From positions 1 to 59,625 of the forward strand of contig JBCNNW010000014.1 of the NCBI GenBank assembly GCA_039594205.1: a stretch of DNA of 59,625 nucleotides, read 5' to 3'. Both the position numbers and the translations under genes were made by a program. The stretch is from Pseudescherichia sp039594205. Lineage in GTDB: Bacteria; Pseudomonadota; Gammaproteobacteria; Enterobacterales; Enterobacteriaceae. A model generated the notes under the pieces. It made no database searches. It was not told the origin of the DNA and worked only from the letters and a program-made list of their open reading frames with translations. How positions within the stretch are numbered: position 1 is the first letter of the stretch; every line of letters begins with the position of its first letter. Shown here one piece after another: positions 34,387 to 42,846 of the stretch.

Positions 34387-35787
34387 ATGCCAGATATCTT
34401 ACTCTCTCGCCGTCGCTTTATTGGGGCAGGCTCTGCCCTGGCGGCGCTACCCCTCCTGCACTCGCCGCTGCTCCAGGCTCAGGAGTCCGGCAGCGTTGAT
34501 ATCCGTCGCTACCTGAAAAATGACGTTATCGCCGCCTTTAAGCAAGCCTTTGCCGAGGCCAGCACGGTGCGGGTGCCGGCAGGCGTCGTCTGCGAGAACA
34601 TCAATACCGCTATCTTTATTCCGGCGGGTAAAACGCTGCTGATCCGCGGGGCGCTCAAGGGCAACGGCCGGGGGCGCTTTGTACTGCAGGATGGCTGTCG
34701 GGTACGAGGCGAAGAGGGCGGTAGCCTCTATAACATCACCCTCGACGTGCGCGGCTCAGACTGTACTATCGAAGGCGTGGCGATGAGCGGCTACGGGCCT
34801 GTGACGCAGATCTATATCGGTGGCAAAGAGAAGCGCGTCATGCGTAACCTGGTCATCGATAATATCACGGTGACCAAAGCCAACTACGCCATTCTGCGCC
34901 AGGGCTTTCACAACCAGATCGACGGGGCGCGCATTACCAACGGCCGTTTCAGCTATCTGCAAGGGGACGCCATTGAGTGGAACGTGGCAATTAACGATCG
35001 TAACTTGCTGATCTCTGACCACGTGATTGACCATATCGACTGTACCAACGGCAAAATCAACTGGGGGATTGGCATCGGGCTGGCGGGCAGCACCTATGAC
35101 AACGCCTACCCGGAAGACCAGGCGGTAAAACACTTTACCGTTGCCAACATTACCGGCAGCCACTGTCGCCAGCTGGTGCATGTCGAAAACGGCAAGCACT
35201 TTGTCATTCGTCATATCACCGCCACGGATATTACTCCTGACTACAGTAAAAAAGCGGGCATTGATAACGCCACGGTAGCGATTTACGGCTGCGATAACTT
35301 CGTTATCGACGATGTTAAAATGCGCAACAGCGCCGGAATGCTAATAGGTTATGGGGTGATCAAAGGTAATTATCTTTCGATACCGCAAAATTTCAGACTA
35401 AACGCGGTCCATTTAGACAACAGCGAGCAGACGCGAAAATTACGTGGGATCCAGATCTCATCGGGAAATGCTGACTCGTTTGTCTCGATCACTAATCTCA
35501 ATATTCAGCGCGCGTCGCTGGAGATGCATAATAAGCCCCAGCATCTGTTTATGCGCAATATTCAGATAATGCAGGAGGCCGTGGCAGGCCCGGCGCTGAA
35601 GCTCCACTTCGACCTGCGCAAAGACGTGCGCGGCCGCTTTATGGCAAAGCGGGATACCCTGCTGTCGCTGGCGAATATTCATGCTGTGAATGAAAATGGG
35701 CAAAGCTCGGTGGATATTGACCGGCTCGATCAGCAGACAATTAATGCTGATAAATTAAACTTTTCCCTGCCCGCGAAGCGCTCATAA
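34387..35787 (+). CDS. wcaM: WcaM, colanic acid-associated beta-helix protein with Tat-type signal
   Basis: 466 aa (E. coli: 464). The last gene of the colanic acid operon; its exact role is not established. The N-terminus LSRRRFIGAGSALAALPLL has a twin-arginine motif and hydrophobic core ending near residue 30, so it is probably exported folded to the periplasm by Tat. The body is a right-handed parallel beta-helix of the pectate-lyase type, rich in NITxxN turns. It may bind, trim or modify the polymer during export. It ends with a hairpin (35820-35836) in the spacer before galF. Confidence 0.92.
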   Translation: MPDILLSRRRFIGAGSALAALPLLHSPLLQAQESGSVDIRRYLKNDVIAAFKQAFAEASTVRVPAGVVCENINTAIFIPAGKTLLIRGALKGNGRGRFVLQDGCRVRGEEGGSLYNITLDVRGSDCTIEGVAMSGYGPVTQIYIGGKEKRVMRNLVIDNITVTKANYAILRQGFHNQIDGARITNGRFSYLQGDAIEWNVAINDRNLLISDHVIDHIDCTNGKINWGIGIGLAGSTYDNAYPEDQAVKHFTVANITGSHCRQLVHVENGKHFVIRHITATDITPDYSKKAGIDNATVAIYGCDNFVIDDVKMRNSAGMLIGYGVIKGNYLSIPQNFRLNAVHLDNSEQTRKLRGIQISSGNADSFVSITNLNIQRASLEMHNKPQHLFMRNIQIMQEAVAGPALKLHFDLRKDVRGRFMAKRDTLLSLANIHAVNENGQSSVDIDRLDQQTINADKLNFSLPAKRS

Positions 35788-35952
35788 TTGTTGTACAGCC
35801 ATTTTGCGAGGATTCCTGGAGCCGCGACCCGCGGCTTCGTATTACATCTATTGCAGATGTTTTAATTGATAGTCTCAACCCAGCGAAATCCTACTGGCTA
35901 AACGAGATCAAAGGGCTATAATTCAGCAACCATTTTATAGGTGGAAGTGATA
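35788..35952. other. wcaM-galF intergenic region with hairpins and galF promoter candidate
   Basis: 165 bp. AGCCGCG/CGCGGCT (35820-35836) is a strong hairpin but has only a poor T-run. ACATCT/AGATGT (35844-35860) is a weaker stem followed by TTTTA. Together these may end the colanic acid transcript. A TATAAT at 35917-35922, about 30 bp upstream of the galF ATG, is the likely -10 of galF; the -35 region (CTGGCT near 35894) is weak. Confidence 0.5.
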
Positions 35953-36855
35953 ATGATTAATTTGAAAGCGGTTATTCCGGTAGCGGGTCTGGGGATGCAT
36001 ATGCTGCCTGCCACCAAGGCGATCCCAAAAGAGATGCTGCCGATCGTCGATAAGCCGATGATCCAGTATATCGTCGACGAAGTGGTTGCTGCAGGGATCA
36101 AAGAGATCGTTCTGGTTACCCACTCCTCTAAAAACGCGGTGGAGAACCACTTTGACACCTCCTATGAGCTTGAGGCTCTGCTGGAGCAGCGCGTTAAGCG
36201 TCAGCTGCTGGCGGAAGTGCAGTCCATCTGCCCGCCGGGTGTGACCATCATGAACGTGCGCCAGGCGCAGCCGCTGGGTCTGGGCCACTCGATTCTCTGC
36301 GCGCGTCCTATCGTCGGTGACAACCCGTTCGTGGTGGTGCTGCCGGATATTATTCTGGATAACGCCAGCGCCGATCCGCTGCGCTACAACCTGGCCGCGA
36401 TGGTAGCCCGCTTTAACGAGACCGGCCGTAGCCAGGTGCTGGCGAAGCGCATGAAGGGCGATCTCTCTGAGTACTCTGTTATTCAGACCAAAGAGCCGCT
36501 GGATAACGAAGGTAAAGTAAGCCGCATTACTAACTTTATTGAGAAGCCGGATCAGCCGCAGACGCTGGATTCTGACCTGATGGCGGTAGGCCGCTACGTC
36601 CTGTCGGCGGATATCTGGGCTGAGCTGGAGAAAACCGAGCCGGGCGCGTGGGGGCGTATTCAGCTTACCGATGCCATTGCCCGACTGGCGGAGAAACAGT
36701 CCGTCGATGCCATGCTGATGACCGGCGATAGCTATGACTGCGGTAAGAAAATGGGCTACATGCAGGCGTTCGTGAAGTACGGTCTGCGTAACCTGAAAGA
36801 GGGTCAAAAATTCCGCAACAGCATTCAGAAGCTGCTGAGCCAAAGTCAGGCTTGA
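35953..36855 (+). CDS. galF: GalF, GalU-like UTP-glucose-1-phosphate uridylyltransferase subunit
   Basis: 300 aa (E. coli: 297). A GalU paralogue that in E. coli is reported to modulate GalU or to have weak activity, supplying UDP-glucose for O-antigen and colanic acid. The nucleotidyltransferase loop reads VAGLGMHMLPATKAIPKEM: where GalU has Gly-Thr-Arg, this has Gly-Met-His, the known GalF hallmark of a weakened active site. I chose the start MINLKAV (35953); upstream GTG codons in frame would add four residues. Followed by a strong terminator, so it is separate from the O-antigen operon. Confidence 0.95.
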   Translation: MINLKAVIPVAGLGMHMLPATKAIPKEMLPIVDKPMIQYIVDEVVAAGIKEIVLVTHSSKNAVENHFDTSYELEALLEQRVKRQLLAEVQSICPPGVTIMNVRQAQPLGLGHSILCARPIVGDNPFVVVLPDIILDNASADPLRYNLAAMVARFNETGRSQVLAKRMKGDLSEYSVIQTKEPLDNEGKVSRITNFIEKPDQPQTLDSDLMAVGRYVLSADIWAELEKTEPGAWGRIQLTDAIARLAEKQSVDAMLMTGDSYDCGKKMGYMQAFVKYGLRNLKEGQKFRNSIQKLLSQSQA

Positions 36856-36885
36856 GTCACAATTAAGTAATATTAATTTAATTCG

Positions 36886-36950
36886 ACGGCAAGTGATCGT
36901 TCATTGCGCGCTTTGAAATCGCGCTGAACAATCGCTTGCCGTTTTTGTTT
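36886..36950 (+). terminator. Rho-independent terminator of galF
   Basis: ACGGCAAG (36886-36893) pairs with CTTGCCGT (36935-36942), with further pairing inside the 41-base interior (GTTCA/TGAAC), and is followed by TTTTTGTTTT. It lies 31 bp after the galF stop. Confidence 0.85.
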
Positions 36951-37115
36951 TGCAACCCCCAAATTCTTGTAGATCAAGGGGTTGTGCTGATTAATCATAC
37001 AGCAAAACGTTAAGAATTTTCCTTGTTTCTGTGCGCGTTTAGGATGACAATTAGCATCTGATTTATTGCCTGTACATCATCGTCAGGCATGAGTTGTAGT
37101 ACAAATTGGTCCGTA

Positions 37116-37154
37116 CAGTCCACGGGTAGCTGTTGAGCCTGGGGCGGTAGCGTG
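37116..37154 (+). promoter_or_regulatory. JUMPstart element with ops (RfaH recruitment)
   Basis: A 39-bp stretch matches the classic JUMPstart sequence at about 34 positions. It includes GGTAGCTGTT and the ops core GGCGGTAG at 37143-37150, followed by CGTG. In enterobacteria, RNA polymerase pauses at ops and recruits RfaH, which suppresses termination across long O-antigen operons. It lies 84 bp before rmlB. Confidence 0.93.
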
Positions 37155-37157
37155 CCT

Positions 37158-37194
37158 GAGAACGAAGTGAAGCCAGGCTGCTTCACGCATTCTC
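37158..37194 (+). other. Leader hairpin directly downstream of ops
   Basis: GTGAAGC (37167-37173) pairs with GCTTCAC (37180-37186) and the outer GAGAA (37158-37162) with TTCTC (37190-37194). It starts 8 bp after ops and ends 43 bp before rmlB. No T-run follows. It may affect pausing, RfaH loading or ribosome access. Confidence 0.6.
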
Positions 37195-37237
37195 GCGTAA
37201 AATCCCCCTTCCTTATTGAATTGACGGAATTGATAGC

Positions 37238-38320
37238 GTGAAAATCCTTGTTACTGGCGGAGCGGGTTTTATCGGCTCTGCGGTTGTCCGACATATTATT
37301 AAAAATACCCAAGATTCCGTTGTGAATGTTGATAAATTGACTTACGCCGGTAATCTGGAATCGCTTGTTGACGTTGCCGATAGCGATCGTTATGCCTTCG
37401 AGCGTGTAGATATCTGTGATGCCGCCGAGGTTGCCCGCGTTTTCGCTGAGCACAAGCCGGACGCGGTGATGCACCTGGCCGCCGAGAGCCACGTTGACCG
37501 CTCCATTACCGGCCCGGCCGACTTTATCGAAACTAACATCGTTGGGACCTACGTTCTGCTGGAGGCCGCGCGCGCCTACTGGCTGACCCTAAGCGATGAG
37601 GCGAAGAACGCGTTTCGCTTCCACCATATCTCCACCGATGAAGTGTATGGCGATCTGCCGCACCCGGACGAACACCCGCAGGGTGCGACGCTGCCGCTCT
37701 TTACCGAGCAGACAGCTTACGCCCCGAGCAGCCCTTACTCCTCGTCGAAAGCCTCCAGCGATCACCTGGTGCGCGCATGGCGCCGTACCTATGGTCTGCC
37801 GACGCTGGTTACCAACTGCTCAAATAACTACGGTCCTTATCACTTCCCTGAGAAGCTGATCCCGCTGGTGATCCTGAATGCCCTTGATGGCAAACCGCTG
37901 CCGATCTATGGCAAAGGCGATCAGATCCGCGACTGGCTCTATGTAGAAGATCATGCTCGCGCGCTCTATACCGTGGTGACGCAGGGCGCACCTGGTGAGA
38001 CCTATAATATCGGCGGCCATAACGAGAAGCAGAACCTGGACGTGGTGCATACCATCTGCGACCTGCTGGATGAGATCGTGCCGAAAGAGGGTTCCTATCG
38101 CGACCAGATCACCTATGTAAGCGATCGTCCGGGCCACGACCGCCGCTACGCCATCGATGCAGATAAAATCAGCCGCGAGCTGGGCTGGAAACCAGAAGAG
38201 ACGTTTGAAAGCGGTATCCGTAAAACCGTTCGCTGGTATCTGGATAACCAGCAGTGGGTAGATAACGTGAAAAGCGGCAGCTATAAAACCTGGATCGAGC
38301 AGAATTACGAGAAACGTTGA
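37238..38320 (+). CDS. rmlB: RmlB (RfbB), dTDP-glucose 4,6-dehydratase
   Basis: 360 aa (E. coli: 361). It makes dTDP-4-keto-6-deoxyglucose, the second step toward dTDP-L-rhamnose. Extended SDR: NAD loop TGGAGFIGSAVV at residues 6-17, catalytic STDEVYG near residue 133, and YSSSKASSDH with the Tyr-x3-Lys. The start is GTG at 37238 (KILVTGGAGFIG). First gene of the O-antigen operon; it overlaps or abuts rmlD (TGATG). Confidence 0.97.
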   Translation: MKILVTGGAGFIGSAVVRHIIKNTQDSVVNVDKLTYAGNLESLVDVADSDRYAFERVDICDAAEVARVFAEHKPDAVMHLAAESHVDRSITGPADFIETNIVGTYVLLEAARAYWLTLSDEAKNAFRFHHISTDEVYGDLPHPDEHPQGATLPLFTEQTAYAPSSPYSSSKASSDHLVRAWRRTYGLPTLVTNCSNNYGPYHFPEKLIPLVILNALDGKPLPIYGKGDQIRDWLYVEDHARALYTVVTQGAPGETYNIGGHNEKQNLDVVHTICDLLDEIVPKEGSYRDQITYVSDRPGHDRRYAIDADKISRELGWKPEETFESGIRKTVRWYLDNQQWVDNVKSGSYKTWIEQNYEKR

Positions 38321-38322
38321 TG

Positions 38323-39222
38323 ATGAATATTCTGCTGTTTGGTAAAACGGGTCAGGTCGGCTGGGAACTGCAGCGCGCCCTGGCGCCGCTTGGTACAGTG
38401 ACGGCGGTTGATGTCAAATCAACAGACTACTGCGGTGACTTCAGTAACCCAGAAGGGGTGGCTGAGACCGTTCGTCGGGTACGTCCGGATGTGATTGTCA
38501 ACGCAGCAGCCCATACCGCCGTTGATAAAGCTGAGTCCGAGCGTGAATTTGCCCAGCTGCTTAACGCGACCAGCGTCGAAGCCATTGCTATTGAGGCTGA
38601 AAAGCTCGGTGCATGGCTGATCCACTACTCTACCGACTACGTTTTCCCTGGTAACGGCGAGACACCGTGGCTGGAAACTGACGCGGTTGCGCCGTTAAAC
38701 GTCTACGGTGAAACCAAGCTGGCGGGCGAGAAAGCGGTGCAGGATAACTGTACGAAGCATCTGATCTTCCGTACCAGCTGGGTCTATGCCGGTAAAGGCA
38801 ACAACTTTGCCAAAACCATGCTGCGTCTGGCCAAGGATCGCCCGGAACTGTCGGTGATTAACGATCAGTTTGGTGCCCCTACCGGCGCAGAGCTGCTCGC
38901 CGACTGCACGGCGCACGCCATTCGTACCGCGCTGCATAAGCCAGAGGTGGCGGGTTTATACCATCTGGTTGCCTCCGGCACGACGACATGGCATGACTAT
39001 GCCGCACTGGTCTTCGCCGAAGCGAAAGCGGCAGGTATGGAACTGGCGATTGAGAAGCTTAACGCCGTACCGACCTCCGCTTACCCGACGCCGGCCCGTA
39101 GGCCGACCAACTCCCGTTTAAACACGGAGAAGTTCCAGCGTCAGTTTGATCTGGTGCTGCCTGACTGGCAGATTGGTGTTAAACGCATGTTGGCCGAGCT
39201 GTTTACGACAACCTCATTCTGA
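38323..39222 (+). CDS. rmlD: RmlD (RfbD), dTDP-4-dehydrorhamnose reductase
   Basis: 299 aa, equal to E. coli RfbD with this start. The last step to dTDP-L-rhamnose, using NAD(P)H. NAD loop LLFGKTGQVGWEL at residues 4-16, HYSTDYVF with the catalytic Thr/Asp, and YGETKLAGE with Tyr-x3-Lys. Two tandem ATG codons at 38320 and 38323 are possible starts; the second gives the standard length, while the first would overlap the rmlB TGA. A terminator-like hairpin stands 11 bp after its stop, before rmlA. Confidence 0.95.
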   Translation: MNILLFGKTGQVGWELQRALAPLGTVTAVDVKSTDYCGDFSNPEGVAETVRRVRPDVIVNAAAHTAVDKAESEREFAQLLNATSVEAIAIEAEKLGAWLIHYSTDYVFPGNGETPWLETDAVAPLNVYGETKLAGEKAVQDNCTKHLIFRTSWVYAGKGNNFAKTMLRLAKDRPELSVINDQFGAPTGAELLADCTAHAIRTALHKPEVAGLYHLVASGTTTWHDYAALVFAEAKAAGMELAIEKLNAVPTSAYPTPARRPTNSRLNTEKFQRQFDLVLPDWQIGVKRMLAELFTTTSF

Positions 39223-39233
39223 TCGAAATTAAT

Positions 39234-39257
39234 AATGCCCGGAGTCGGGCATTTTTT
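39234..39257 (+). terminator. Terminator-like hairpin between rmlD and rmlA
   Basis: AATGCCCG (39234-39241) pairs perfectly with CGGGCATT (39246-39253) around GAGT and runs into TTTTTT. By form this is a full Rho-independent terminator placed inside the operon, 11 bp after rmlD and 17 bp before rmlA. RfaH loaded at ops would be expected to let polymerase pass. Confidence 0.8.
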
Positions 39258-39273
39258 GTACACAGAGAAAAAA

Positions 39274-40152
39274 ATGAAAACACGTAAAGGTATTATTCTC
39301 GCTGGCGGATCCGGGACCCGTCTTTATCCTGTCACTATGGCCGTCAGCAAGCAGCTGCTACCGATCTATGACAAGCCGATGATCTACTATCCGCTCTCGA
39401 CGTTAATGCTGGCAGGCATTCGTGACATTTTGATCATCAGTACGCCGCAGGATACGCCGCGCTTCGAGCAGCTGCTGGGTGATGGTAGCCAGTGGGGACT
39501 GAATCTGCAGTACAAAGTACAGCCTAGTCCGGACGGCCTTGCTCAGGCCTTTATTATTGGCGAAGAGTTTATCGGCGACGATAACTGTGCGCTGGTACTG
39601 GGTGATAATATCTTCTATGGCCACGATCTGCCGAAGCAGCTGGAAGCTGCGGTCAGCCAAGAGAGCGGGGCGACCGTCTTTGCCTATCACGTTAACGATC
39701 CAGAGCGTTACGGGGTAGTTGAGTTTGACAGTAACGGTACGGCTATCTCTCTTGAAGAGAAGCCGCTGGAGCCAAAAAGTAACTATGCGGTAACGGGTCT
39801 CTACTTCTACGATAACAGCGTCGTTGAAATGGCTAAGAGCCTGAAGCCCTCTCCGCGTGGCGAGCTGGAAATTACCGATATTAACCGTCTCTATCTGGAG
39901 AAGGGCAAACTGTCAGTAGCCATGATGGGCCGCGGTTTTGCATGGCTGGATACAGGTACCCACCAGAGTCTGATCGAGGCCAGCAACTTTATTGAGACCA
40001 TTGAGGAGCGCCAGGGTCTGAAAGTCTCCTGCCCGGAAGAGATCGCTTTCCGTAAAGGTTTTATTGATGCTGAACAGGTCAAAAAGCTGGCTGCACCGCT
40101 GGCTAAAAATGCTTACGGTCAATATCTGCTTAAGATGATCAAAGGTTATTGA
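39274..40152 (+). CDS. rmlA: RmlA (RfbA), glucose-1-phosphate thymidylyltransferase
   Basis: 292 aa, the usual RmlA length. It makes dTDP-glucose from glucose-1-P and dTTP, the first step of the rhamnose pathway. The nucleotidyltransferase loop GGSGTRLYPVT is at residues 10-20; other motifs are LGDNIFYGHDL, YGVVEF and LEEKP. The start MKTRKGIIL (39274) matches the family; an in-frame ATG 13 codons upstream lies in the terminator hairpin. One base separates its stop from rmlC. Confidence 0.97.
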   Translation: MKTRKGIILAGGSGTRLYPVTMAVSKQLLPIYDKPMIYYPLSTLMLAGIRDILIISTPQDTPRFEQLLGDGSQWGLNLQYKVQPSPDGLAQAFIIGEEFIGDDNCALVLGDNIFYGHDLPKQLEAAVSQESGATVFAYHVNDPERYGVVEFDSNGTAISLEEKPLEPKSNYAVTGLYFYDNSVVEMAKSLKPSPRGELEITDINRLYLEKGKLSVAMMGRGFAWLDTGTHQSLIEASNFIETIEERQGLKVSCPEEIAFRKGFIDAEQVKKLAAPLAKNAYGQYLLKMIKGY

Positions 40153-40153
40153 G

Positions 40154-40738
40154 ATGAATGTGATCAAGACGGCCATTCCTGAGGTACTGATTTTTGAGCC
40201 GAAGGTTTTCGGCGATGCGCGCGGATTCTTTATGGAGAGCTTCAACCAGCGGATCTTTGAAGAGGCGGTTGGACGCAAAGTTGAATTTGTGCAGGATAAC
40301 CACTCTAAGTCCAGTAAGGGTGTGCTGCGTGGGTTGCATTATCAACAGGCTCCCCACGCCCAGGGTAAACTGGTTCGCTGCGCGGTAGGTGAAGTATTTG
40401 ACGTTGCCGTTGATATCCGTGAAAACTCACCGACGCTGGGGCAGTGGGTGGGGGTAAACCTGTCTGCCGAGAACAAACGCCAGCTCTGGATCCCGGAAGG
40501 TTTTGCGCATGGGTTCCTGACATTGAGTGATACGGCTGAGTTTCTCTATAAAACCACAACCTACTATATGCCAGCAATGGAAGCGGGGATAAAGTGGAAC
40601 GATGCCGATCTAAATATCGAATGGCCAGCGCACGGTGAGTTACTGGTTTCAGATAAAGATAAAATCCTGCCATCATTCTCTGATGTAGTTTCAAATTTCA
40701 AAAATTTGGATGTAGCTACTTTAAAGAGTAACCATTAA
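40154..40738 (+). CDS. rmlC: RmlC (RfbC), dTDP-4-dehydrorhamnose 3,5-epimerase
   Basis: 194 aa (most relatives: about 180-185, so the C-terminal tail is a little long). A cupin epimerase that inverts C3 and C5 of the keto sugar before reduction by RmlD. DNHSKSSKGVLRGLHYQ holds the catalytic His, with the Arg and Lys of the active site; IPEGFAHGFLTLS is the second conserved segment. The 3' end is already AT-rich, marking the switch to the strain-variable block. Confidence 0.96.
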   Translation: MNVIKTAIPEVLIFEPKVFGDARGFFMESFNQRIFEEAVGRKVEFVQDNHSKSSKGVLRGLHYQQAPHAQGKLVRCAVGEVFDVAVDIRENSPTLGQWVGVNLSAENKRQLWIPEGFAHGFLTLSDTAEFLYKTTTYYMPAMEAGIKWNDADLNIEWPAHGELLVSDKDKILPSFSDVVSNFKNLDVATLKSNH

Positions 40739-40746
40739 TTAAAATT

Positions 40747-42003
40747 ATGCTGGCTAATAAATTACTTCTAAATTTAATTGTAACATTTAGTCTTTTTTCC
40801 GGTAGCTATATAATCGGGGGGGTAAAATTTTATCCCCCACTTTTATTTGCGCTATTAGGAATCGGTCAAAGCATTTTAGGCAGAAAAATGCCTGCAATTC
40901 TTATAACTGAGATTAAATGGTGGGCATTTTTCCTGGTATTAATGCTTGTATGTTTTTTTATTGGCCAGAATAATGATTATCTTTTTGTTCTGTTTCGCTA
41001 CTTATTTAAGGCGATACTAATACCCTTTGGGTGCTGTCTCTTAATACGAAATATTGCTCAAGATATCACCAGAAGACGGGGCGATTTCCACACGGTCATT
41101 CGTCAATCTGTCGCCTTCGCGCTCTATTTCCAGTTTGCGATTGTCATTCTACAGCTTTCACTGCCTCCTTTCAGAGAAGCATTTAATTCAATCATTGAGC
41201 TGACTGATGAATGGAAAGCATTGGCTGACGTTGGACATTTCAGAGCTACCGGTCTTGCTGGGCTGTCAATTTATGACACGTCTATAGCTTATGGTATCCT
41301 TTATCTCTTTTTCCTGCCGTGGTGTACCTCTTATCGGTTGAGGGGAAACTTTAAGTTCCTGCTTATTACTTTAATTATTACGGTTCTCTCACTGATTGCT
41401 GGCCGAAGTGGCTTCATCTTAGTGCTGGTAATATTTATCTTCTTCTTTCTCTACTGTCGGCGTAAGATTTTTTACTCAGTCAATTTAGCCGCCTTCATCA
41501 CATTGGCAATAATGGCTGTGATTGCTGTAATGGGTATAGACCAATTTACACGATTCCTGCAGTTTGTTTTTGAACCTATATATAATTATATGGATACCGG
41601 GTCGTTTGAAACAGCTTCGACGAATGAACTCCTTGATAGCTATCTTTTCATTCCCTGGGAAGTACCGCCGTTAACAGGTTTCGGTTTTTGGGCCCAACCA
41701 AGCCTTAGCGAGCCGCATCATTTTATCTACAAAACGGATTCTGGTATTCTGTTAAATTATATTGCATTCGGTATTACCGGTTTAGTCTTTGTTCTGGGCT
41801 ATACATGGCACTTTATCAAAAACCATGTTGCTTTCACTGAGATAAACAGTCCGGTACTCAAAACATTGTTTGGTATCAGCATGGCAGGCTTAATCGTCAG
41901 TTTCGCGCTTAAAGGGCCAATCTACTTTTCTGAGAAGATTATGACGGCATACTTTATCTGGCTAGTTTATAATTCTCAAATGAAAAAAGAGTTAACTGTT
42001 TAA
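40747..42003 (+). CDS. wzy: Wzy, O-antigen polymerase
   Basis: 418 aa with about 10-12 hydrophobic segments and one large periplasmic loop (roughly residues 275-335, with the stretch TASTNELLDSYLFIPWEVPP), the usual shape of an O-antigen polymerase that links repeat units at the periplasmic face. It has a charged RSGF motif (LIAGRSGFILV) near residue 220, often seen in Wzy/WaaL proteins. Sequence within this class is poorly conserved, so the call rests on topology and place. No clear Shine-Dalgarno precedes the ATG, 8 bp after rmlC. AT-rich. Its TAA overlaps the next ATG. Confidence 0.8.
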   Translation: MLANKLLLNLIVTFSLFSGSYIIGGVKFYPPLLFALLGIGQSILGRKMPAILITEIKWWAFFLVLMLVCFFIGQNNDYLFVLFRYLFKAILIPFGCCLLIRNIAQDITRRRGDFHTVIRQSVAFALYFQFAIVILQLSLPPFREAFNSIIELTDEWKALADVGHFRATGLAGLSIYDTSIAYGILYLFFLPWCTSYRLRGNFKFLLITLIITVLSLIAGRSGFILVLVIFIFFFLYCRRKIFYSVNLAAFITLAIMAVIAVMGIDQFTRFLQFVFEPIYNYMDTGSFETASTNELLDSYLFIPWEVPPLTGFGFWAQPSLSEPHHFIYKTDSGILLNYIAFGITGLVFVLGYTWHFIKNHVAFTEINSPVLKTLFGISMAGLIVSFALKGPIYFSEKIMTAYFIWLVYNSQMKKELTV

Positions 42004-42842
42004 TGAAAAATATCATACTGGTTGTTTTGTATAACGAGATAATAACGAAAACACACAGCTTCATCTCGTTAGAAAAAGCATTTGAGGATAGTGCCCGTTG
42101 CGCAGAAAGCTATGAGGTTCTGTTCTGGGACAACAGCAATGCCTCGGTTAACGAAGAGCACGTTGCTGAGGCAATCAGCAGGTTAAGCAAACTGGGGCTG
42201 GCGACAAAATACATTAATACCCCTGAGAATCTGGCCTTATCGAAACTTTATAACAGAGTTCTTGAACTCTACCAGAATGAAAAAGATTATCTCTTCGTGC
42301 TGGATCAAGATTCGGAGTTCGATAGTGGCTATTTCACCGCCTTTGAAAATATTATTAACCAGCATACGCCGGATGTTGTACTACCGGTGGTTAAATTTAA
42401 AGAGCAAATTGTTAGCCCGACAAAAATTCTCTATTTGAAAGGTTTTTACTACGATAGCGCTCCGAAAGGCTTCATCAATAGCAGTACGGTTTCTGCGATC
42501 AATAGTGGGATGATAATAGCCCTGTCTTATATTATGAAGCATCGCTACCGCTATAATGAGCAGCTGCGCAACTACTGTACTGACGACGATATCATGCAGT
42601 TTGTGCGCAAAACGAAAGGCAGCGTGTTCGTGATGGACTACAGTTTTGATCACGACCTCAGCCTGTGTACCCTCAACACTAATTCAGATAGCTTACGTGC
42701 ACGCTATAATGAGATGGTGCGGTCGAAAAAAATTCTGCATTCAAGGAATATCTTTGAGAGCGCATTCGTCAATGCGTACTTTTTTGCGCACCGTGCCTAT
42801 ATGGCAATGAAGTACAAAGATATAAAATATTTTAAAGGTTAA
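42003..42842 (+). CDS. Glycosyltransferase, family 2-like (rhamnosyltransferase type)
   Basis: 279 aa. A GT-A-type opening (IILVVLYNEIITKTHSF), acidic motif FWDNSN near residue 40 and FVLDQDSEFDSGYF near residue 100 serve as the likely metal/nucleotide site. This pattern is common in O-antigen rhamnosyltransferases. In context it adds one sugar to the lipid-linked O-unit in the cytoplasm; with rmlBDAC upstream, L-rhamnose is a reasonable but unproven donor. It starts in a TAATG overlap with wzy and ends 4 bp before the next gene. Confidence 0.75.
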   Translation: MKNIILVVLYNEIITKTHSFISLEKAFEDSARCAESYEVLFWDNSNASVNEEHVAEAISRLSKLGLATKYINTPENLALSKLYNRVLELYQNEKDYLFVLDQDSEFDSGYFTAFENIINQHTPDVVLPVVKFKEQIVSPTKILYLKGFYYDSAPKGFINSSTVSAINSGMIIALSYIMKHRYRYNEQLRNYCTDDDIMQFVRKTKGSVFVMDYSFDHDLSLCTLNTNSDSLRARYNEMVRSKKILHSRNIFESAFVNAYFFAHRAYMAMKYKDIKYFKG

Positions 42843-42846
42843 TGAC

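Larger units (their letters stand above)
36951..37237. other. O-antigen operon promoter and leader region
   Basis: About 290 bp between the galF terminator and rmlB. The first 165 bp are AT-rich and must hold the operon promoter; no clear -35/-10 pair stands out. The JUMPstart element (37116-37154) and a stable hairpin (37158-37194) follow. No credible short gene was seen. Confidence 0.6.

Noticed and set aside
37010..37492. Minus-strand frame across the JUMPstart leader and the 5' part of rmlB
   Set aside because: It runs through rmlB antisense and the leader, with no homology recognised; the JUMPstart and GTG-started rmlB explain the region.
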